A DNA stretch of 64,000 nucleotides from Sthenelais limicola (Eukaryota; Annelida; Polychaeta; Phyllodocida; Sigalionidae): positions 155,016,536 through 155,080,535 of the forward strand of contig OW804095.1 of the NCBI GenBank assembly GCA_942159475.1, in the 5' to 3' direction. Each line of letters opens with the position of its first letter. Positions within the stretch are counted from its first letter, which is position 1. The translations under genes were made by a program, and so were the position numbers. This document shows positions 55,901 to 64,000 of this stretch, piece after piece. The notes below the pieces were generated by a model that was not told the origin of the DNA, did not search any database, and worked only from the letters and a program-made list of their open reading frames with translations.

Positions 55901-58900
55901 TGAGACAAGGCAGTAGTAGCCCTGTGAGTGACCATGGGTTGGAGGGACAGAGGTAGTGAGACAAGTCAGTCCGAATGCAGAATAGATATATATATAGTTG
56001 GTGCATTGCTTATATGACTGGCCCCAGATTCGTTTTTATAATACTTATATGATACTTACTATATGTGATCCTTTTTTATGAAAATGAGTCATAAGTCGCA
56101 AAAGATGGAATCATCATAATATTGAAAAGAGGAGATCAAGCAGATTCAAATGATAGTAAACCCTAGGAAACCTTTATTTTTGAAAAAAAAAGTCTGCAAT
56201 GTTTCTGGATGGGTAATTACCAGTAAAGTAACAAAATATACTCCATAGGAAGGCCTTCAAAATGCATGGATATATCTAATACAATGGGCCTGAAATTTGT
56301 TTCATGGATTTAGCTAAACTCTCTAAAGATCAGAACATTTCAATACAAAGATCTTGTGATAAAAACACATTGAAAACTATCAATTTTGCGACTTGTGACT
56401 CATTTTTACATTAGTATATTAGCATCACATTAGTATATTAGAATTTCACTAACACCAATGTAAGCTAAACTGCACTTACATGATACATAGTCACCAAAGC
56501 CAACTGTTGTCAGTGAAGCAACTACAAAGTACAAGGCCTCAAAGTAGGTCCAACCTTCTGCAGCAGAGAACCATGCAGCAGGCCCCAGCACTAGGCACAA
56601 CACCATGAGCAGGCTGAAGCTGGTAGTGAGCAGGAGGGAGCTGCTCTGTGGGTGGTCAGGGAACAGCTTCACCCGCGCCACCAGTCTCGCCAGCAGCTGG
56701 TTGAGTCCAGCACCCACGCGGGTGAGGAAGATGAGGAAGAGCGGGATGCCAACCAGGGCGTAGAACATGAAGAAGCACCTGCTGAGGGTAGTGGAGGGAG
56801 TGACATCTCCATAGCCTGGCCACCAAATTTAGATTTAGAAATATATATTTCAGCAACTTTCTTACTGTTATAGACGATATATATTGCTTCTATCAAGTTC
56901 AAAGCCACGATGAAATCCTGTACTTGATCGAAACATCAAACAGCAGCTTTATGTTTTATTGATATGTTTTATACCTTATATTGTTGAATATTATTAAGCT
57001 TTATTGTGTATTAATTTATCCCATTAAGGTCAAGGGAACAATTGTTCTATTCTATTCTAATCTTAGATTGAAAGAGCAGGTTCTCAGGCTTTTAGGTTAG
57101 CTTACAATATTTTTAGTAGTGGACAAATATTGTGAATTAGTCCATATTTGGAAACATTTAGGGCAATATCTGCCTACTGAACCCATGCAATTACTATTAG
57201 AACATCCAACTTCTAAAAACATGCAAGGCAGCGCTAAGCATCTGACGCTAAGAGTATATAGAGCACATCATGAACCAACAAAATTATGTTTTGGGGTTCG
57301 CATTGGTACACGATTTGACTTTTCAGAAGACATCCCTGCATCATGTTGTTGAAATCATGTATGTGTAGTGGGTTTGGGGTATAATATATGTGATGTGTTT
57401 CAGGAAAATGAGTCATAAGTCGCAAAATGGATATTTTTCCAAGTGTTTTTTCCACAAGTTCTCCTTATTGCAATGTTCTGATTTTCAGATGGTTTAGTGG
57501 TTATAATCATATAGATCCGTGTAACAAATTTCCTGACATTGTATTAAACATATCATTGCGTTTTGAAGGCCTTTGTATCGAGTATATTTAGTTATTTTAC
57601 TGGTAATTACCCAGCCAAACACATTGCAAATATTCTTTTTCAAAAATAAAAATATCAAACATAAAATATAGAAATACATGCTAGGTACCCTAGTGTTTAC
57701 TCTCATTGGAATCAGCTTGATCTCCTCTTAATAAATATTGTGATATCTCAAAATCCATATTTTGCGACTTATGACTCATTTTCCTGAAACAAATCACATA
57801 ATTATGTAACAGGTATGGGACATGTAATGTCCACTCATGTTGTTGGGTGGTGCTGTCCGCTGAGGTTAGTACACTTGCACTAGCCCAGTGGGCAGTACCA
57901 GCTCACTTGACCACATACACGATTTTATGTGTGTCTTTCTTACATATTTCATATTTACCCTTCCGTGTATTATCTTTTATGTGTTTACCAAACTAAAGAC
58001 TGATGTACTGTGTTTCATCTCATGTTTGTATTTCCTACTTCTACTACCATTCTTATACAACATGTATCCGTTTAAACTCCGGACACCATATTTGTGTTGG
58101 TGGTGAAAGCAAGAAAGCTGGACCCCCTCTAGGCTGACAGGTCGTTGGGGAGCTTGTTCCGAGAAGAGTAATAAAGATAGTGCAAAATGTCTTTTCCTTG
58201 TTGTGTGTCTTTTATTACCATAGCTGAGCAGATCGGATCTGAAGATCACTACATAAGTATGTAATAGAACATGTATAGTGAATAACATATACAGCTTGTC
58301 TTAGCTGACTAAACAAATTGTATACCTTCACTGATATTAATTGATGCGTAAGAATGAGGCACTGTGTAAAGACCTCTATTATCTGAATTGTTTATGTACG
58401 ACTCTAGAAGTACACCTAGATGTTTCATCTGACAAAATGTTTATATCACTCCCAACATAAATCTGGGACGACGACGCAACTTGCTAAACTGAGTACTGGG
58501 TATATACCTGTACTGGTATTATAAATATCGACTTGAAAAAGGGAAAGTATTTAATACTTCTCTGCTCCTTCTTACTAATATGTCTTATATTTTAACATTT
58601 TAACTGTTGTACCACTGTCACTTAAATGTACACTAGATTAGCTAAAAGTCATGTAAAAACAAAGTTTTAGGCCTAAAGGTAACGTCAGGGAGAACTGGAG
58701 GTAATCTAGATGTCTGTATACCTGTTTATCGTGTAATTTATACCAATTTGATGAATAAAGTAGTTCTTATCTTATCTTATCTTATATGTAATAATTAAAG
58801 AGCATGACTTCATGTAAACTGTACCTATTGTTGTGATGATTGTTAGAGCAAACAGGACTGCCCTGTCCAGCCTCCAGCCTACACCATGTGCCTCACCATT

Positions 58901-60026
58901 GGGCCCAGCTTGTAGGGCATGTACACGTGTGACATAGGCATCCAGTTGTGGTCCATCCACGCATGTATTATTGGCTGAAGTAAACAGTACAAAAGTCTAC
59001 ATTTTATATATGAATCTATGAATCTCCAGACTTTAATTAAAAACGTTGTTACCTACATTTTGAAGATCTTTGTGGTCTTGGTTATTTTGCATTTTCATTT
59101 TTGGTGTCTAGTCCTTGTGGCTTTATGAATACATGTACTAAGTTCCGAGACTTAATTATATCCATGTGTTTCTTAGATCATTCTATGAAGTATTTTAGAT
59201 TTTATTTCTTCACAAATTTCACATGAGTGATACACAAGGGTCAGATTTTCAGAAAATGTACAATTGGCAGCTGTACACATTTAGTAAATTCTGCTAAGTT
59301 AGGCTGCAATTTGGTCAATACTGGGTAAATTCGAGTATATTCGGCATTGCAGTGATTCTAGCAATCTGTTTGGTTAGGTTGAACTGTATTTTGAACTTTA
59401 TTTTCGTCTAAAATTTGGGTAATTTGAGAAGATTGGCGAAGTTGAATTGTACATTTTCTGAAAATCTGACCCACATACACATGATTTGACATAACAGCAT
59501 ATGACCTGATGAAACGTGGGGAATGAATTCCCAGATAAATTGGTTGTACAGTGTAACCTCGCATAAAGACCACCTCTCTATAGAAACCACCCCTCTATTA
59601 AAACCAGTTTCTCTCAGTCCCGAATTGCTGTCCTCTTATTAGATAAGCCCCTCTAATAAGACCACATATCGCTATGAGACCACATATCGTTCAGTCTCAA
59701 GGGTGGTCTCAATAGAGAGGTTCCACTGTAGTCAAACCATATTTCTAACCTTAATTTTCTATGCAACTTGTGAGAGTCACTCTCTGATCCCATATGTATA
59801 GGCATTGATAAGCATTGACCAGGAAAAATAATCTGAAAAAATAATCTTGCAATACTTCCAGGAGTATGAAAGTCGACTTACCGAGAAAGTCTAGTCTGCT
59901 TTGTATATAAACCTCTTGGGAAGTTTCAAAAGTGCTCTTTTCCAGGAAATAGAAGATCACTCCACCAAGAAACACATAGAAGAATATCCCTCCACCTCCA
60001 AGAAAGTAGTGCCATGGGCAGTGCAT
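52839..60026 (-). CDS. Two-pore-domain (K2P) potassium channel
   Basis: A background potassium leak channel of the plasma membrane; two subunits form one pore. Four phase-1 exons (59882-60026, 58825-58974, 56480-56815, 52839-52972) total 765 nt, 254 residues plus stop. M1 lies at about 14-28, and a cap segment with NNTC (50-53) carries a possible N-glycan and the usual cysteine. Pore loop 1 is TTIGYGDVTPS (96-106), M2 about 112-132, M3 about 157-181, pore loop 2 LTTVGFGDYV (200-209) and M4 about 222-239. The GYGD/GFGD pair and W-x-Y-F-E-A before loop 2 are typical of K2P. The model is short because the C-terminal tail is only 15 residues. A donor at 52857 (AAG/GTTAAG) may lead to another exon. 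Introns hold a minisatellite and family A MITEs. Confidence 0.88.
52987..55972. repeat. 56-bp minisatellite filling K2P intron 3
   Basis: About 53 copies of a 56-bp unit: CCCTGTGAGTGACCATGGGT, TGGAGTGACAGAGGTAGTGA, GACAAGGCAGTAGTAG. Higher-order copies are visible. AGTCAAGGCAATA recurs at 53271 and 53831 (560 bp, 10 units). GACAATTCAG pairs recur at 54336 and 55176 (840 bp, 15 units), together with the odd unit CAGGCGCTGTAGCTGAACAT. ORFs with YLCPSNPWSL repeats are translations of the array. Confidence 0.97.
56065..56406 (-). mobile_element. Family A MITE in K2P intron 3, right end lost
   Basis: Begins GTGATCCTTTTTTATGAAAA and matches through GATAGTAAACCCTAGG and TTTTGCGACTTGTGACTCAT, but the last 20 bp of the right end are replaced. 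Confidence 0.85.
56480..56815 (-). CDS. K2P exon 3 (rest of P1, M2, M3, P2)
   Basis: Acceptor GGTGGCCAG, then GC TAT GGA GAT completing the G-Y-G-D filter begun in exon 2. It encodes FYALVGIPLFLIFL (M2), SFSLLMVLCLVLGP (M3) and LTTVGFGDYVS (P2). It ends at a perfect donor, TCAT/GTAAGT, at 56479. Confidence 0.93.
56816..57389. other. K2P intron 2, left part
   Basis: Includes a retrotransposon-like tail near 56940-57060 with TTCTATTCTATTCTA and an unrecognised 77-codon + strand ORF (57119-57352). No clear gene. Confidence 0.35.
57390..57797 (+). mobile_element. Family A MITE in K2P intron 2
   Basis: Begins GTGATGTGTTTCAGGAAAAT and ends TTTTCCTGAAACAAATCAC. The flanks are ATAT on the left and ATAA on the right. 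408 bp. Confidence 0.92.
57798..58824. other. K2P intron 2, right part
   Basis: No gene. 58670-58790 looks like a retrotransposon 3' tail (GAATAAAGTAGTTCTTATC followed by (TTATC)n). The rest is AT-rich. Confidence 0.4.
58825..58974 (-). CDS. K2P exon 2 (cap and first part of P1)
   Basis: 150 nt between the acceptor TTTACTTCAG and donor ATAG/GTACAG, both phase 1. It encodes NNTCVDGPQLDAYVTRV (extracellular cap), then LFALTIITTIG leading into the first selectivity filter. Confidence 0.92.
59238..59472 (+). mobile_element. Family B MITE in K2P intron 1
   Basis: Begins GGGTCAGATTTTCAGAAAAT and ends TTCTGAAAATCTGACCC, with the standard interior. Flanks ACAA and ACAT. Close to consensus. Confidence 0.92.
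59549..59728 (+). mobile_element. Family C (Tc1/mariner-like) MITE in K2P intron 1
   Basis: CAGTGTAACCTC at the left and GAGGTTCCACTG at the right are inverted, each flanked by TA. About 180 bp, with internal GTGGTCT/AGACCAC repeats. Related to the copy at 37752-37937. Confidence 0.8.
59882..60026 (-). CDS. K2P exon 1 (start and M1)
   Basis: ATG at 60026 followed by HCPWHYFLGGGG and the M1 helix FFYVFLGGVIFYFLE, then a Ser/Glu-rich segment. The donor CTCG/GTAAGT is strong and phase 1. This is the only suitable in-frame ATG before M1, which gives a very short cytosolic N-terminus. An upstream exon cannot be excluded. Confidence 0.82.
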
Positions 60027-60059
60027 TATGGGGCTGGTCTGCGTAGCCAGACATAATGA

Positions 60060-60490
60060 GAGTGCTACTGGATAGGCATAGCTATAGGGGGGTTGTACTG
60101 GATAGGCATAGCTATAGGGGGGTTGTACTGGATAGGCATAGCTATAGGGGGTTGTACTGGATAGGCATAGCTATAGGGGGGTTGTACTGGATAGGCATAG
60201 CTATAGGGGGGTTGTACTGGATAGGCATAGCTATAGGGGGGTTGTACTGGATAGGCATAGCTATAGGGGGGTTGTACTGGATAGGCATAGCTATAGGGGG
60301 GTTGTACTGGATAGGCATAGCTATAGGGGGTTGTACTGGATAGGCATAGCTATAGGGGGGTTGTACTGGATAGGCATAGCTATAGGGGGGTTGTACTGGA
60401 TAGGCATAGCTATAGGGGGGTTGTACTGGATAGGCATAGCTATAGGGGGGTTGTGTACACCATATAGAGTAACTATAGGGGGGTTGTGTA
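60060..60490. repeat. 30-bp minisatellite directly upstream of the K2P start
   Basis: About 13 copies of a 29-30-bp unit (GTACTGGATAGGCATAGCTA then TAGGGGGGTT). Two final variant units contain GTGTACACCATATA. It begins about 35 bp upstream of the K2P ATG, so it lies in the 5' UTR, promoter or first intron. Confidence 0.95.
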
Positions 60491-61764
60491 CACCATATAA
60501 GCATTATTGTAACATGGGTAATAAAAAATGATATTTATTAATTATTTAGCACTTATTGGACGATGGAGTTGACGCATAGCGCATAAGTAAAGAACAAGAT
60601 TGTAGATCAAATTCTTTACCGTCCGTGCGGAAAACGAGTCCTATAAGTTGATTATTATACATGCCTAGTATTGCATGTAAAACATGCTTAATTAAATAGA
60701 TAATGACATAACTTACAATATCTGGTTTTCGTACAAGAGGAATATAACTAGAAACAGGTGAAATGATCAGGGAAGAATGCACTCGCTCCAGCAAACTTGC
60801 GTCGGCAACTTTGTATCGACAAATTTGCTTTGGCATGGCAACACACCGGTAATGTACTAGTCCATTACCGTGTTACATGTATGGAACGGCCGTCGGGGCC
60901 TCAGTAGTGAATGTGTGTATTATAATAACTTGTTAATTGAAAGTCTTAATGTTGAGTTAGGAAATGTTAGACATGTACTGGCTCCTTGTAATGGCATCAA
61001 TATTACTTCATGCTACTTTAGACTGCTCAGGCACTATTCAATAGCGTTTACACTTATTCAGCCCCAATATTTCCATGCGAATTAACAATCAAGATGGCAA
61101 GCATACAAATCCCCAATTGGCCGCTGTCCTTTAAAACAAATATTTCCCGATGTTTCCAATGATACATTGACCTGCTACGAGGACCGCCATGTTGACAGAT
61201 GGTGTTAATTTCCACCATTCAATGCCGCCCAGTGTTTGTCCATCATCAGGTATTCACGCCAGGGCATCAACATTGATCACAAAACAGCTTTTTATCAACT
61301 TTTAGAAGCTTCGATCAAAGAGAAGAAGTTTTTAGAAGAAATACTGAGTTCATCTTTGAATACTCTGTGGAGAACAAATTCGTGGATAATCAGAAGAACT
61401 GTAGTAATTACAGAGATTATATTCCCTCGTCCATATATTATTTGTTTTATATGTTGTTGTTGATCGCTAATGGCCCTGGAGTATTATTTTTTTGTTTTGT
61501 TTTTACGACAACTTCTTTTATTCAATATGTCAACAAATCTCTTCCACCTTCCAGGACAATTCTACATCAAGAAGTACATATGCCCTTCTCCTGCATCATG
61601 CTTTAATTACGGATCTATATTTTGTTATCTTCTCACTCACTATGCTGAATATAATTCAAATACAACTGCTGACCATTTTACTAATTGATATGTTGTTTTA
61701 ACACCTCTCCTTATATATCAACCTACTCGTTGGTTTAACCCCCGGAGTATTATTAGCATCATTG
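60491..61764. other. Spacer upstream of the K2P gene
   Basis: No recognisable gene. 61080-61230 has YY1-like AAGATGGC and GCCATGTTG and a CCAAT-like CCAATTGG, so it may be a promoter region. The ORFs at 60546-60836 (minus) and 61236-61463 (plus) have no known motif. Confidence 0.25.
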
Positions 61765-61797
61765 AATTTGACCCACAAAAATCTGACCCACATAATT
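61765..61797. mobile_element. Family B MITE terminal fragment
   Basis: TTTGACCCACAAAAATCTGACCCACAT resembles a duplicated terminal end of family B, here broken by other bases. Only about 30 bp. Confidence 0.35.
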
Positions 61798-61839
61798 ATG
61801 TTTACCTATATATATGGGAATATATCTGAACGAACAGGA

Positions 61840-61925
61840 AGTGGATCGCTGATCACTTGACCTTGGCCCGCACTCAGCAGTTCGCGCCAGTTCTTCTCGA
61901 GCAGCCATGCTAGGAGCACCAGAAA
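61840..61925 (+). promoter_or_regulatory. Possible promoter and first coding exon
   Basis: A GC-richer patch with ACAGGAAGTGG (ETS-like) and TGACCTTGG (nuclear-receptor-like). Then GCAGCCATG at 61902-61909 in a good start context opens MLGAPEKPFTKI and meets TG/GTAATC at 61944. Either a first exon with a donor, or a chance 13-codon ORF, since TAA follows in frame. No downstream exon was found. Confidence 0.2.
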
Positions 61926-61944
61926 AACCCTTTACCAAAATATG

Positions 61945-62834
61945 GTAATCTTATTAATATTATTATACATATCTCTTATAGACTGACATGTCTAAGTTGT
62001 CATCAGTTGTTTATGTTCCATATCAATATTCTATTACTAGTGTATACTCTCGTATACCCCTGAAGTTCTCTTCATGAAACAATTGAAGAATTTAAAAGAT
62101 ACTTAAAAAAGGAATACGACCCGGGTTAGGACAATAGACCCAAGTAGCTAGGGTTAAATGATATATTAGAATAAAAGACAAAGTAGGGCAGTGTTGGCCC
62201 TCAGAACGACTAACGATGAAAAATCAAGTAGACTTTACAAATACCATTGTACATATACACTAAGTAGAAGAATCCAGAATAACTGATTCAATTACGTAAA
62301 ACAAAGTAGTTGCAGTTCTTGTAAAACTGTAAATAAAGTGAACCTATAGTATAGAATAGGAAGAAAAAAGAGAATTTGAGTCATGGTCTGAAAAATGTTA
62401 AAAAAATGCGAAACTGTGTATAGGGCACAGAAATATACTGGGCAACTTGTAAATAAACCAAACTAATGTGAGCGAAGTTAAGTACATAACTACGTACTAA
62501 AGGGATAGAACTAATTATATATTAATCCATCCATCCCAAAAATGTAAAAATTATACTTACTTAAGACTAAATATTTTATATTGAATGATTTTACTGTGTA
62601 ACAGTAATAACAAATTGTATAACATTAATAACAAATTGATCAAAGCAAATTGTAATTGAAGTACACTGTTTATCTAAAAAGTTGTTTCAACTATCATTGT
62701 TTAATATCTTTTTATTAAGGGAACCTGGGAAGACCAACTGAGCTGACAGGATAAACCCTTTTTCTCTGTAACATTATTGTATTATTGTATGTACTGAAAA
62801 GAGAAATAAATATTCTTATATATATATATATGTA
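61945..62834. other. Gene-free AT-rich spacer
   Basis: No recognisable coding or repeat signal apart from a (TA)n run at about 62818-62831. Confidence 0.4.
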
Positions 62835-63007
62835 TGTTGACACCCATTGTCACTGGTGTTCCAAGGACACTACCCATGCAGGGGTAGCCGGATTCGCAGC
62901 CATTGAACGGACAGCAATAAACTGAATTGCGGGGAGTTGGTTTCTCTGAACTTGTTTATTACGTCGAGAGAGCGAATCACTACACATATATAATACTGCT
63001 ATGTACA
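62835..63007 (-). mobile_element. Candidate LTR (about 173 bp)
   Basis: On the minus strand it begins TGTACATAGCAG, directly after a purine-rich GCGCGGGAGAG (polypurine-tract-like), and ends GGGTGTCAACA, so it has TG...CA ends. It contains AATAAA in the middle. This fits the 3' LTR of a small LTR retrotransposon. No partner LTR was seen in the window. Confidence 0.4.
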
Positions 63008-63340
63008 CTCTCCCGCGCACCGTACCCGGGCGATACGGAGCGGCAAGTTTTTTTGTCTACCGAGCACCGCGAAGGCTACTGGTGAACAGTGGTGACGAAA
63101 TTGCCTGAACTTCTGATACGAAAAACGGTCATTTGAATCACGGAGACGAAATATGATATGCTCCGTATTCGCGCTCCGTTTTTGGATGTTGGCCATGGCT
63201 CCTCAATGTCTGTTGGTCTGGTTATGCTTGGACGCACCACGCTTGAGTGGGTGTTATTGCAATGCTTTAACACCTTCAAGAAGCCCATCACAATGGAAAG
63301 TGAGGTACAGCTAAAACCATTTAGCAACCTCACTTAATCT
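63008..63340 (-). mobile_element. Possible internal remnant next to the LTR
   Basis: GC-richer, with minus-strand ORFs 62999-63196 and 63076-63333 in different frames. Neither shows a protein motif I recognise. Position next to the candidate LTR suggests a decayed 3' internal region. Confidence 0.25.
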
Positions 63341-63819
63341 GGGCTGGTGAACATGTCTGAAAGCATGTTTGAAGCATGTTCACCTACCAAAATTTATGAT
63401 TATTGTTTGTTTATGGTTGTTCATATTATATAGAAAATGTACTGTAACCATATGGCAACCATAGTGCTTGGATACTGAGCTTCTGGGGTATATAGGAGGG
63501 GTGCTGGGTGAAGTAAGACAGAACTACTCTGAATAGAGAACCACTCTGACTAGAGACCTGCTGCTACTACTTCACCATCACCTTCTCCATGCCTATATAC
63601 TCTAGACTCTGTATCCCATAGTACTTGTTCATTTACTTTGACATTACTTTGGAAATACAGTTTGATTGATATTGGCATTGTGAGTTGTGTTACCTTTACT
63701 TTAGCAGTAAGGCTCGTCGACCAGAGCAATAGTTGTTATAGATTAATATTCATTTGAATAAGTAACCTCATTCCTAAGTAATATTTGATTGATATTTAAT
63801 ATAGTCAAAATTACATAAC
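63341..63819. other. Spacer with a TATA-like motif
   Basis: GGGTATATAGGAGG near 63486 resembles a TATA box upstream of a short CT-rich region. No gene is attached. Confidence 0.25.
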
Positions 63820-64000
63820 TCTATACGATAACCTTAAAAACACAAGGTTATATTCAATGCAATGTCTTAAGATTTGGTACACCTATTCATATGACTAAGA
63901 GGAATGACTCCTCCAAAAATAGGAACATTCCAACAAAGAGATCTTGTGAATAAATTACTTAAAAATATTGATATATAATAATGATATAAAATACATTTTA
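63820..64000 (-). mobile_element. Family A MITE fragment at the window edge
   Basis: CAATGCAATGTCTTAAGATT, TCATATGACTAAGAGG, GGAACATTCCAACAAAGAGA and TCTTGTGAATAA match the right half of the family A interior. The window ends before any terminal repeat. Confidence 0.6.

Noticed and set aside
52946..56006. Minus-strand ORFs with YLCPSNPWSLTGLL repeats
   Set aside because: The 56-bp minisatellite is open in several frames. It lies between two K2P exons, with good splice sites excluding it.

Overview
The window is eukaryotic and metazoan. It has phase-consistent spliced exons of a two-pore-domain potassium (K2P) channel and of a heparan-sulfate 3-O-sulfotransferase-like enzyme. It also carries non-LTR retrotransposon remnants, a Merlin-type (IS1595/ISXO2-like) transposase, several MITE families and many minisatellites. 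The mobile-element mix and AT-rich intergenic DNA suggest an invertebrate, probably marine, but the species cannot be named from the sequence. There are no operons or bacterial-style gene packing.

Layout. 1-20 kb is almost all tandem repeat. A 32-bp pyrimidine-rich minisatellite lies at about 688-1718. A very large 30-bp minisatellite runs from about 3297 to 15178 and switches abruptly to a related 30-bp monomer class up to about 19455. The 30-bp array is split by an apparently complete 2.39-kb Merlin DNA transposon (8029-10415). This has an intact transposase ORF, imperfect terminal inverted repeats and an 8-bp AGTACCAC duplication, and it carries its own G-rich hairpin array. 20-41 kb has no cellular gene I can support. 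It holds GA- and CT-rich tracts, two further satellites (40-bp unit, 26.9-30.5 kb; about 47-bp unit, 31.1-32.1 kb), retrotransposon fragments, palindromes and many copies of two MITE families. Family A is about 405 bp with ends GTGATGTGTTTCAGG; family B is about 235 bp with ends GGGTCAGATTTTCAG. Both leave 4-bp target duplications.

41.5-48.7 kb holds the sulfotransferase-like gene on the + strand. Its first intron contains a decayed 2.9-kb non-LTR retrotransposon, itself interrupted by one family A and one family B MITE. The last coding exon is split by a further family A MITE, flanked by an AAAT duplication exactly where the protein alignment is otherwise gapless. 52.8-60.0 kb holds the K2P gene on the - strand, convergent with the sulfotransferase. 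Four exons give a 254-codon model with both pore loops and four membrane segments. Intron 3 is filled by a 56-bp minisatellite, and a 30-bp minisatellite sits directly upstream of the first coding exon. 60.5-64 kb has only weak signals: a possible promoter and first exon, a likely LTR and a family A fragment.

Roughly 24 kb of the 64 kb is tandem repeat. The very long ORFs in those repeats are stop-free because of unit length and composition, not because of coding. All calls are from reading the sequence; no database or folding tool was available.
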